6,087 bases of DNA, from positions 1-6,087 of the forward strand of contig JACCSV010000154.1 of the NCBI GenBank assembly GCA_013812805.1, given 5' to 3'. Positions 1 through 5,761 of the stretch are shown one piece after another. Each line of letters begins with the position of its first letter. Within the stretch, counting starts at the first letter, position 1. This DNA is from Sphingomonas sp. (GTDB lineage Bacteria > Pseudomonadota > Alphaproteobacteria > Sphingomonadales > Sphingomonadaceae). The notes beneath the pieces are model-generated. The model was not told the DNA's origin and ran no database searches. It saw only the letters and a list, made by a program, of their open reading frames with translations. Position numbers and translations under genes: made by a program.

Positions 1-182
1 ACCGGCTGCTGCGCGGCGACAAAGCGAAGCTGACCGCCGACCGCGCCGCTTATTTCTCTCATCCCGACTGGGTCGTCGATCCCTCGCGCGCTGCCCCTCC
101 CAGCCTGTGGCGGCCGCAAATCGCGACTCCCGACGGCCTCGCCGCGACCGCCCAATGGTACCGCGCCCAGGGCTGGCTCTGA
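1..182 (+). CDS. cerR: C-terminal end of NAD-dependent epimerase/dehydratase-type protein, probable ceramide reductase (partial)
   Basis: The reading frame enters from the left edge (first full codon at base 3) and ends at a TGA at 180-182, leaving 59 residues. The tail finishes with a W-x-P, then 'GLAATAQWYRAQGWL'. This GL-x-x-T-x-x-WY-x-x-x-GWL ending is typical of extended short-chain dehydrogenases (NAD-dependent epimerase family). The Rossmann domain and catalytic Tyr-Lys lie outside the window. In Caulobacter an epimerase-like protein, CerR, is encoded beside spt and its acyl carrier protein, and reduces the keto group of the sphingolipid base. Here the order is cerR-acp-spt, so the identification rests mainly on context. 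The next gene starts 63 bases downstream. It could be another epimerase-family enzyme, since the tail alone does not fix the substrate. Confidence 0.6.
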   Translation, partial: RLLRGDKAKLTADRAAYFSHPDWVVDPSRAAPPSLWRPQIATPDGLAATAQWYRAQGWL

Positions 183-245
183 GTCGCCGTTATTGCGCCC
201 CATTGCGTTGCGAAAGCGGTGGCCCGCCACTAGACGAGCCGCCAC

Positions 246-494
246 ATGACCGACCGCGACGAGACCGCCGCCAAGATCGCCAAACTGATCGAGCCGTTCA
301 ACAAGAAGGGCATCGCGGTGGCCGAGGACACTCGCTTCGCGCAGGATCTCGAATGGGACAGCCTGACGGTGATGGACTTCGTCGCCTCGGTCGAGGACGA
401 GTTCGACATTTTGATCAGCATGAACCGCGCCGCCGAGATCGAGACGGTGGGGCAGCTCGTCGACGCGGTCGGCCAGCTGCAGAGCGAGCGGTGA
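246..494 (+). CDS. acpR: Acyl carrier protein dedicated to sphingolipid base synthesis
   Basis: This is an 82-residue acidic protein with the single four-helix ACP domain. The phosphopantetheine attachment site is Ser39 in 'EWDSLTVMDF' (36-45), at the expected start of helix II. The acidic stretch after it (VEDEFDI, about 49-55) is also typical. It most likely presents a fatty acyl chain to the serine palmitoyltransferase encoded immediately downstream; dedicated ACPs next to spt are known in Caulobacter and Sphingomonas. The start is the ATG 63 bases after the cerR stop. No strong ribosome binding site precedes it, and that gap shows only a small GTGGC-CC-GCCAC palindrome. The stop codon overlaps the GTG start of spt (GTGA, 491-494), indicating translational coupling. 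It is too divergent to be the housekeeping AcpP. The acpR symbol follows Caulobacter usage and rests on context. Confidence 0.9.
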   Translation: MTDRDETAAKIAKLIEPFNKKGIAVAEDTRFAQDLEWDSLTVMDFVASVEDEFDILISMNRAAEIETVGQLVDAVGQLQSER

Positions 495-1696
495 CCGATT
501 TATTCTCGAAGTTCGACCCGCTGATCGAGCAGCGCGAGACCCTCCTCGAGACCGGCCTCACCGACCCGTTCAACTTGGTGATGGAAAAGGTCGAGAGCCC
601 GACTGTCGCCATCTGCAACGGCAAGCGGACGATCCTGCTCGGCACCTACAATTACATGGGGATGACGTTCGACCCGGACGTCGTCGCCGCCGGCAAGAAG
701 GCGCTCGAGGAGTTCGGTTCGGGAACCACTGGCAGCCGCGTTCTCAATGGCACTTACACCGGCCACCGCGAGGTCGAGCAGGCGCTTCGCGACTTCTACG
801 GACAAGACCATGCGATGGTCTTTTCGACCGGCTACCAGGCGAACCTCGGGATCATCTCCACCATTGCCGGCAAGGACGACTACATCATCCTCGACATCGA
901 CAGCCACGCGTCGATCTACGACGGCTGCGCCCTCGGCAACGCCCAGATTGTGCCGTTCCGCCACAACGACGTGGAAGCGCTGGAGAAGCGGCTCAAGCGG
1001 GTGCCGGAGGGCGCCGGCAAGCTGGTCATCCTCGAAGGCGTCTATTCGATGCTCGGCGACGTCGCTCCGCTGAAGGAAATGGTTGCCATTTCCAAGGCCA
1101 ACGGGGCGATGGTGCTGGTCGACGAGGCGCATTCGATGGGCTTCATTGGCGAGAACGGCCGGGGCGTCGCCGAAGCGCAAGGGGTGATCGACGAGGTCGA
1201 CTTCATCATCGGCACCTTTTCCAAGTCGGTCGGCACCGTCGGCGGCTTTTGCGTGTCCAACCATCCCAAGTTCGAAATCCTGCGCCTGGTGTGCCGGCCG
1301 TACGTGTTCACCGCCTCGCTGCCGCCTTCGGTGGTCGCCACCGCCGCGACCTCGATCCGCAAGCTGATGGACGCCGCCGACAAGCGCGCCCACCTGTGGG
1401 AAAATTCCAAGCGGCTTCACGCGGGCCTCAAGCAACTCGGCTTCACACTTGGCACCGAGGAGCCGCAATCGGCGATCATCGCCGTCATCATGCCCGACCT
1501 CGAGACCGGCGCGGCGATGTGGGAGGCGCTGCTCAACGAGGGCCTCTACGTGAACCTCGCCCGCCCCCCGGCGACTCCGGCGGGGATGACGCTGCTGCGC
1601 TGCTCGCTCTGTTCCGAGCACAGCAGCGAGCAGGTCGGCGAGATCCTCGGCAAGTTCGCCGCCGCCGGCCGCGCCACCGGCATCATCCCCGCTTAG
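491..1696 (+). CDS. spt: Serine palmitoyltransferase (PLP-dependent, alpha-oxoamine synthase family)
   Basis: This 401-residue cytoplasmic PLP enzyme condenses L-serine with a palmitoyl thioester to give 3-ketodihydrosphingosine, the first step of sphingolipid synthesis. Visible residues are His139 in 'DSHASIYDGC' (stacks on the cofactor ring), Asp211 and His214 in 'DEAHSMGF', Lys245 in 'GTFSKSVGTVGGF' (Schiff-base lysine) and Arg370 in 'LLRCSLC'. Each is exactly 20 positions before the equivalent residue of the 420-residue Sphingomonas paucimobilis enzyme as I remember it (159, 231, 234, 265, 390), so the two differ only by a shorter N-terminus. 'RPPATPAG' near the C-terminus is also shared. 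The GTG at 491 is chosen because it overlaps the ACP stop as GTGA and gives a family-like N-terminus ('SKFDPLIEQ'). The frame stays open further upstream, but that would overlap the whole ACP gene. KBL or AONS is unlikely given the match and the neighbours. Confidence 0.96.
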   Translation: MTDLFSKFDPLIEQRETLLETGLTDPFNLVMEKVESPTVAICNGKRTILLGTYNYMGMTFDPDVVAAGKKALEEFGSGTTGSRVLNGTYTGHREVEQALRDFYGQDHAMVFSTGYQANLGIISTIAGKDDYIILDIDSHASIYDGCALGNAQIVPFRHNDVEALEKRLKRVPEGAGKLVILEGVYSMLGDVAPLKEMVAISKANGAMVLVDEAHSMGFIGENGRGVAEAQGVIDEVDFIIGTFSKSVGTVGGFCVSNHPKFEILRLVCRPYVFTASLPPSVVATAATSIRKLMDAADKRAHLWENSKRLHAGLKQLGFTLGTEEPQSAIIAVIMPDLETGAAMWEALLNEGLYVNLARPPATPAGMTLLRCSLCSEHSSEQVGEILGKFAAAGRATGIIPA

Positions 1697-1729
1697 CAAC
1701 CTCGCGCCCGACCAAGCATTAGCAACTCT

Positions 1730-2653
1730 ATGGCAAGCGATTGGAAACTGGTGATCCACGGCGGCGCCGGGGGGATCGAGCGCAAGTCGATGACCCCGGA
1801 CAAGGACCGCGAGGTCCGCGCCGGACTCGATCGGGCGCTCCAAGCGGGGGAGCAGGTGCTGGCCGGCGGCGGCAGGGCGCTCGACGCGGTCGCGGCGGCG
1901 GTGTGCGTGCTCGAGGACGATCCCAACTTCAATGCCGGCCGCGGCTCGGTCTTCACTTGGGACGAAACGCACGAGCTGGATGCCTCGGTGATGGACGGAA
2001 GCACGCTTGCGGCAGGCGCCGTCACCGGCGTTTCCACGACCAAAAGCGCAGTCGGGCTCGCTCGCGCGGTGCTGGAGAAGAGCCCACACGTCTTCCTCAG
2101 CCACGAGGGCGCCGACCGGTTCGCTCGCGAGCAGGGGCTCGAGCAGGTCGCCAATTCCTATTTCTCGACGCCCGAACGGCGCCAGCAGCTCGAGCGGCTA
2201 AAAGCGCACAAGGTGAGCGCGCTCGAGGTCGAGTATAAGTTCGGAACCGTCGGCGCGGTTGCGCTCGATGCCAGTGGCCATGTCGCCGCGGCGACGTCGA
2301 CCGGCGGAATGACCGGCAAGCGCTGGGGGCGAATTGGGGATTCGCCGATCATCGGCGCCGGCACTTATGCCGACGATCGCGCCTGCGCAGTCTCCGCCAC
2401 CGGCCACGGCGAACATTTCATTCGCGTCGGCGTGGCCCACGAGATTTGCGCCCGAATCCGCCTTGCCGGCCAGAGCCCGCAGGCAGCGGCCGATGCGGTG
2501 ATGGCCGAGGTCAAGGGGCTGGGCGGCGAAGGCGGGGTGATCCTGGTGACGCCCGGGGGCAAGACCATTTACGCGTTCAACAGCGCCGGAATGTACCGCG
2601 GCACCGCCAGCGCCTCGGGGCGCAGCGTCGCCATCTATTCGGACGAGCGGTAA
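1730..2653 (+). CDS. iaaA: Isoaspartyl peptidase / L-asparaginase (plant-type, Ntn-hydrolase)
   Basis: This 307-residue protein is of the Thr-nucleophile asparaginase family, which hydrolyses isoaspartyl dipeptides and L-asparagine after autocleavage into alpha and beta chains. The N-terminal HGGAG loop is at 10-14 and 'NAGRGSVF' at 68-75. The predicted cleavage is Gly172/Thr173 in 'KFGTVGAVALD', making Thr173 the nucleophile. Thr191 in 'STGGMTGK', Arg201 and Asp204 in 'GRIGDSP', and Thr224-Gly225 complete the active site. These sit 6 positions before the E. coli IaaA residues as I recall them (179, 197, 207, 210, 230-231). There is no signal peptide, so it should be cytoplasmic. It starts 33 bases after spt with only a weak ribosome binding site and no visible terminator between, so cotranscription with spt is likely. 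A role in sphingolipid metabolism is not evident; it may be a passenger recycling isoaspartyl peptides. Its last 19 bases overlap the converging N-acyltransferase gene. Confidence 0.94.
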   Translation: MASDWKLVIHGGAGGIERKSMTPDKDREVRAGLDRALQAGEQVLAGGGRALDAVAAAVCVLEDDPNFNAGRGSVFTWDETHELDASVMDGSTLAAGAVTGVSTTKSAVGLARAVLEKSPHVFLSHEGADRFAREQGLEQVANSYFSTPERRQQLERLKAHKVSALEVEYKFGTVGAVALDASGHVAAATSTGGMTGKRWGRIGDSPIIGAGTYADDRACAVSATGHGEHFIRVGVAHEICARIRLAGQSPQAAADAVMAEVKGLGGEGGVILVTPGGKTIYAFNSAGMYRGTASASGRSVAIYSDER

Positions 2654-3768
2654 GGCAGAGCTTCGCGCGCCCAGGCGACCTCCTGCTTGATCGCCTCGCG
2701 CTCGCGGTCGAGAAAATCGGCAACCGCGCTTCGGAAACCACCCTCGGCGATGAAGTGCGCCGATTTGGTAATGACCGGCTCATAGCCGCGGCCGAGCTTA
2801 TGCTCTCCCTGCGCGCCGGCCTGGACCGAGCCGAGCCGATGGTCGATCGCATATTCGGTGGCCTGGTAGTAACTGAGCTCGAAGTGGAGGAACGGCACCT
2901 CCTCGACGCTGCCCCAATAGCGCCCGTAAAGCGCATCGGGGCCGAGGACGTTGAGTGCTCCGGCGATCGGGCGGCCGTTGCGGCAGGCGAGGAGGAGCAG
3001 CAACTGCTCGCCCATCGTCGCGCCGATTCGATCGAAGAAAGCGCGGGTCAAATACGGCCGGCCCCATTTGCGGCTGCCGGTGTCCTGATAGAAACGCCAC
3101 ATCGCGTCCCATTCGGCGCGGCCGATGTCGGCGCCGCGCAATGCCCGGAACTCGAGGCCGACGCGGGCCGACGCCCGCTCCTTGCGGATCGCTTTGCGCT
3201 TGCGGCTGGTCAGAGAGTCCAGGAAATCGTCGAAGTCGCCGTAGCCGCGGTTGGCCCAGTGATACTGGATGCCGTGGCGGATCAGCCAGCCGCGGCCTTC
3301 GCACTCGGCAGCGCCGGCTTGGTCGACGAACGTGATGTGGGCGGAAGACAGGTCGTTCTGGACCGTCACCGTCTCGGCAGCGGCGAGCAGTTGCTGTGGC
3401 CGGGCGCCCAGCAGCCGCGGCCCCGGGACCGGCGTAAACGGCACCGCGATCTGCAGCTTGGGGTAATAAGCGCCGCCGGCGCGCTCCCAGGCGTCCGCCC
3501 AGCCGTGGTCGAACACATATTCGCCTTGGCTATGGGACTTGAGGTAGGCCGGCGCGGCCGCGACAAGGCTGCCGCAATCGTTTTCGATGAAGATCGGCGC
3601 AGGCGTCCAGCCGGTGCCGGGGCCAACGCTGCCGGAGTCCTCGAGAGCCGCCAGAAAGGCGTGGCCGACAAGCGGGTGACCACCGGCGAGCCCGTCCCAG
3701 TCGCTGGAGTTCAGCCCGGCGACGCCACCTGCTAGCTTCGCGACGAATTCAGTCTCGCGGTCGGCCAT
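2635..3768 (-). CDS. FemAB-like / COG3146 (DUF482) N-acyltransferase, candidate bacterial ceramide synthase
   Basis: This 377-residue protein belongs to the FemAB-like GNAT-fold family PF04339 (DUF482, COG3146, 'predicted N-acyltransferase'). Family landmarks in order are 'GEYVFDHGWADAWERAGG' (82-99), 'YYPKLQIAVPFTPVPGPRLL' (101-120), 'SSAHITF' (141-147), a basic 'RKRKAIRKER' (189-198), 'LYGRYWGS' (280-287), 'LHFELSYYQ' (294-302), 'AGAQGEHKLGRG' (317-328) and 'KSAHFI' (335-340). No signal peptide or membrane helix is apparent. The ATG at 3768 is chosen for the GGGAAG just upstream and a 20-bp overlap with the preceding phosphodiesterase gene. Another in-frame ATG at 3795 lacks a ribosome binding site. 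The substrate is unproven. The nearby spt-acp-cerR genes make N-acylation of a sphingoid base an attractive guess, but COG3146 proteins also occur in bacteria lacking sphingolipids. Family assignment is firm; function is not. Confidence 0.9.
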   Translation of the reverse strand: MADRETEFVAKLAGGVAGLNSSDWDGLAGGHPLVGHAFLAALEDSGSVGPGTGWTPAPIFIENDCGSLVAAAPAYLKSHSQGEYVFDHGWADAWERAGGAYYPKLQIAVPFTPVPGPRLLGARPQQLLAAAETVTVQNDLSSAHITFVDQAGAAECEGRGWLIRHGIQYHWANRGYGDFDDFLDSLTSRKRKAIRKERASARVGLEFRALRGADIGRAEWDAMWRFYQDTGSRKWGRPYLTRAFFDRIGATMGEQLLLLLACRNGRPIAGALNVLGPDALYGRYWGSVEEVPFLHFELSYYQATEYAIDHRLGSVQAGAQGEHKLGRGYEPVITKSAHFIAEGGFRSAVADFLDREREAIKQEVAWAREALPYRSSE

Positions 3769-4465
3769 CGGCTTCCCAAATGAGGGCGTCGGCATGAACC
3801 GCGGCTTGCGAGCGGTGCTCGGCGGTAGCGATGGTCCAACTGTAGACCGGCATGCGCTTGCGGGCGCGGGCCACCCACGGCTTGCCGAGTGCGACACGAT
3901 CAACCGCGAGGAAGTCCGGCGAGGCGAGCCAAAGCGCGAGGCGCCGTCGAAGCGCAGGCAGGCGGTCGCGAACCACGAGGCCGCGGCGCACGTCCGGCAA
4001 GTTGGTCTTGAGGAGGCGTAGCAGGCGCGGGTCGAAGCTCATCACACCATGGCGGTCGGAATAGCCGGCGAGCGTTCGCTTGAGAGCCGGTGCCCAGCGC
4101 CACAGGTCGTTCTCGACCTTGACCTCCAGCAGCAGCGGCACTCGCCCGCCGACCAGGTGGAGCAGGCTCGCAAGCGTCGGGATCGGTCCTTCGCCAACAT
4201 GCAGCCGGCCGAGCTCGGCGAGCGTCGAGTGGCCGATGCGCAAGGGACTCGCGCAAAGCCGCCACGCGTCCGCGTCATGGAAGACAAGGATCTCGTCGTC
4301 CGCCGTCAGCCGCAGGTCGCACTCGATCCCGGCGCCCAGCTCCAGCGCAGCGGCAAACGCAAGCAGGCTGTTTTCAGGAAAGCCCGAACCATGATGCAGC
4401 CCGCGGTGCGCGAAGCCCGGTGGACCCGGATCGAGTGGATCAGCGCCGGATAGCGACGATCGCAT
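3749..4465 (-). CDS. Glycerophosphodiester phosphodiesterase (GDPD family)
   Basis: This 238-residue single-domain GDPD enzyme hydrolyses glycerophosphodiesters, such as deacylated phospholipid head groups, to glycerol-3-phosphate and an alcohol. The TIM-barrel catalytic and metal residues are present: His20-Arg21 in 'FAHRGLHH', Glu31-Asn32 in 'PENS', Glu48 and Asp50 in 'IECDLRL', His63 in 'VFHDAD' and Glu114 with Lys116 in 'LLLEVK'. Late strands carry 'YSWTI' and 'ALIWEAD'. There is no signal peptide, so a cytoplasmic role is expected, unlike secreted GlpQ. The ATG at 4465 overlaps the RidA gene by 26 bp. A GTG at 4483 would add six residues and cannot be excluded, as neither start has a good ribosome binding site. 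The stop overlaps the next gene by 20 bp, so the RidA, GDPD and N-acyltransferase genes look cotranscribed and coupled. The head group cleaved is unknown, and sphingolipid-type diesters are conceivable. Confidence 0.92.
   Translation of the reverse strand: MRSSLSGADPLDPGPPGFAHRGLHHGSGFPENSLLAFAAALELGAGIECDLRLTADDEILVFHDADAWRLCASPLRIGHSTLAELGRLHVGEGPIPTLASLLHLVGGRVPLLLEVKVENDLWRWAPALKRTLAGYSDRHGVMSFDPRLLRLLKTNLPDVRRGLVVRDRLPALRRRLALWLASPDFLAVDRVALGKPWVARARKRMPVYSWTIATAEHRSQAAVHADALIWEADGRPRD
3772..3777 (-). promoter_or_regulatory. Ribosome binding site of the FemAB-like N-acyltransferase gene
   Basis: On the minus strand GGGAAG lies three bases before the ATG at 3768-3766, with GGGA five bases away. 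It lies upstream of the phosphodiesterase stop codon (3751-3749), inside that gene's coding sequence. It supports the 3768 start over the upstream ATG at 3795, which has no purine-rich stretch before it. The spacing is short, so the support is moderate. Confidence 0.4.
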
Positions 4466-4901
4466 CCACTTCGACGGCAACACCGAGCGGAAGCACGGCT
4501 ACGCCGACGGCGCTGCGCGCATGCCGCCCCGGCTCGCCGAACACCTGCTGCATCAGCTCCGACGCGCCATTGGCGACTTTCGGCTGGTCGGTGAAGTCCG
4601 GCGCGGAATTGACGAATACGCCAAGCTTGACGATGCGCTCGATCCGATCGAGCGACCCCAGGGCCGCCTTGATCTGCGCAAGCAGCATGATCCCGCAACG
4701 CCGGGCGGCGGCGATGCCGGCGTCGAGGTCCATGTCCTCGCCGAGCCGCCCTTTGATCAGCGAGCCGTCCTCGGCAAAGCTGATCTGGCCGGAGATGTGC
4801 AGGAGCCCGTCCCGCTCGACGGCGGGGACGTAGGCGGCGACCGGCGCCGCGGCTTCGGGAAGGGTGATGCCGAGCTCGGCAAGGCGCTGTTCAATGCTCA
4901 T
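4440..4901 (-). CDS. RidA family protein (long, about 150-residue form)
   Basis: This 153-residue protein of the RidA/YjgF/YER057c superfamily belongs to the longer subgroup that begins with an 'MSIEQRLAELGITLP' type N-terminus. Seen are 'LLHISGQI' (33-40), 'KLGVFVNSAPDFTDQP' (92-107), and the C-terminal 'GRHARSAVGVAVLPLGVAVE' (125-144). Arg129 and Glu144 match the usual active-site pair by position (Arg105 and Glu120 in E. coli RidA). True RidA proteins hydrolyse reactive enamine/imine intermediates such as 2-aminoacrylate, which inactivates PLP enzymes. The long subgroup is poorly characterised, so deaminase activity is only inferred. It is a cytoplasmic, probably trimeric protein by family. 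No Shine-Dalgarno sequence is visible before the ATG (the preceding bases are C-rich). Its 3' end overlaps the GDPD start by 26 bp. Together with GDPD and the N-acyltransferase it forms a compact three-gene unit. Confidence 0.92.
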   Translation of the reverse strand: MSIEQRLAELGITLPEAAAPVAAYVPAVERDGLLHISGQISFAEDGSLIKGRLGEDMDLDAGIAAARRCGIMLLAQIKAALGSLDRIERIVKLGVFVNSAPDFTDQPKVANGASELMQQVFGEPGRHARSAVGVAVLPLGVAVEVDAIVAIRR

Positions 4902-4940
4902 GCGAGGGGGCTGAACACCGAGTGCAGCTTCAGGTCAACC

Positions 4941-5014
4941 TCGTCATTGCGAGGAGCCGAAGGCGACGCGGCAATCCAGAACAGTGGATTGCTTCGCTTC
5001 GCTCGCAATGACGA
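4941..5014. repeat. REP-like imperfect palindrome ('CGTCATTGCGAG' type) between the dehydrogenase and RidA genes
   Basis: This 74-base element has two terminal arms. Bases 4941-4951 pair perfectly with 5004-5014 (TCGTCATTGCG against CGCAATGACGA), and 4971-4978 pair with 4985-4992 (GCAATCCA against TGGATTGC), closing a 6-base loop. Between these stems the sides differ: 19 bases on the left, with a small GCC-GAA-GGC hairpin, against 11 bases ('TTCGCTTCGCT') on the right. The two arms therefore look like two variants of one repeat joined head to head. Elements of this sequence type are, in my experience, scattered in many copies between genes of Sphingomonadales and other alphaproteobacteria. 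It begins immediately after the TAG of the minus-strand dehydrogenase gene, so in mRNA it would fold into a 3' hairpin. There is no T-run after it, so it is not a classic intrinsic terminator. Confidence 0.85.
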
Positions 5015-5761
5015 CTACCCCTCGCGATGCACCGCGAAGCCGGCGAAGCTCTGGCTGACCGGCATTAGCTCGAGGGCGTTGATGTTGAGGTGCGGCGGCA
5101 GGGTGGCGACCCACCAGATGGTTTCGGCGATATCGTCGGCGGTCATCGGGTCCACCCCGGCGTAGAGCGCGTCCGAGGCCGCCTGGTCGCCGCCGGTGCG
5201 GACCAGGGTGAACTCGGTTTCGACCATTCCCGGCTCGATCGACGTCACCCGCACCCCGGTGCCGGCGAGGTCGCAGCGGAGGTCGAGGGAGAATTGGCGG
5301 ACGAACGCCTTGCTTGCCCCGTACACCGCCCCGCCGCGGTAAGGGTAGGTCGCGGCGACCGAGGACAGGTTCACGATCGCCCCCTTGCGCTCGATCAGCC
5401 CTGGCAGCAGCGCCCGGGTCAGCGCGACGAGGCCGGTCATGTTGGTCTGCATCGCATTATCGAGGGCGGCGAAGTCCGCGTCCTGCAGGGGCTCCGTCGG
5501 CGGCGCCAGCCCCGCGTTATTGATCAGCAGGCCGATCTCCCCCCACTCGCCCGACAGCCTCGCCGCATCGAGCAGCGCCTCGGTGTCGCGCATGTCGAGC
5601 TCGAGTGGCAGGCAGCTCTCGCCAAGCTCGTCGGACAGCCTGCGAAGGCGATCCCCCCGCCGGCCGGTGACGATCACCCGCCAACCGCCCGCGGCGAACC
5701 GCCGAGCGGAAGCTTCGCCGATCCCCGCGGTCCCGCCAGTAATGAATGCGGTCCTGGTCAT
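5015..5761 (-). CDS. Short-chain dehydrogenase, YdfG-type NADP-dependent 3-hydroxy acid dehydrogenase
   Basis: This 248-residue classical SDR has a cofactor loop 'TGGTAGIG' (8-15), 'TGRR' (32-35, arginines favouring NADP), 'NNAG' (81-84), Asn107, Ser133/Ser134, and the catalytic Tyr147 and Lys151 in 'YGASKAFVRQFSLDLR'. The C-terminal 'LPPHLNINALELMPVSQSFA' with the ending 'AVHREG' closely follows E. coli YdfG, which oxidises L-allo-threonine, L-serine and other 3-hydroxy acids and can reduce malonic semialdehyde. The physiological substrate here is not known. It is cytoplasmic. The ATG overlaps the stop of the DUF3572 gene (ATGA, 5761-5758) and has an excellent ribosome binding site inside that gene, so the two form a coupled pair. 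The stop is followed directly by the palindromic repeat. A role as the sphingolipid keto-reductase is unlikely because the motifs are YdfG-like. Confidence 0.93.
   Translation of the reverse strand: MTRTAFITGGTAGIGEASARRFAAGGWRVIVTGRRGDRLRRLSDELGESCLPLELDMRDTEALLDAARLSGEWGEIGLLINNAGLAPPTEPLQDADFAALDNAMQTNMTGLVALTRALLPGLIERKGAIVNLSSVAATYPYRGGAVYGASKAFVRQFSLDLRCDLAGTGVRVTSIEPGMVETEFTLVRTGGDQAASDALYAGVDPMTADDIAETIWWVATLPPHLNINALELMPVSQSFAGFAVHREG

Noticed and set aside
195..245. GTGGC-CC-GCCAC palindrome before the ACP gene as a regulator site
   Set aside because: The stem is only 5 bp with a 2-base centre, in very GC-rich sequence where such matches are common by chance.
107..490. N-terminal extension of spt by 128 codons
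   Set aside because: The extra part overlaps the cerR tail and the whole ACP gene, is arginine-rich and unlike any Spt. The GTG at 491 gives the expected N-terminus.
500..2104. A 534-codon open frame on the minus strand opposite spt and the asparaginase gene
   Set aside because: It lies antisense to two confidently identified enzymes. Its composition (rich in R, A, H, D, V) matches no family I know. Long antisense frames are expected in high-GC DNA with strong third-position bias.
2446..3735. A 429-codon plus-strand frame opposite the FemAB-like gene
   Set aside because: The opposite strand shows clear COG3146 motifs throughout, and this frame overlaps the asparaginase end out of phase. It is a codon-bias shadow.
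3769..3903. N-terminal extension of the FemAB-like protein by 45 codons
   Set aside because: It would lie inside the phosphodiesterase coding sequence, has no ribosome binding site and does not resemble the family N-terminus.
4941..5014. Intrinsic terminator or CRISPR-like repeat
   Set aside because: No T-run follows the hairpin on either strand, and there is a single palindrome with no spaced direct repeats.
5015..5761. The short-chain dehydrogenase as a 3-ketosphinganine reductase
   Set aside because: Its C-terminal and active-site motifs follow YdfG closely, it is paired with DUF3572 rather than spt, and a CerR-type reductase is already present.
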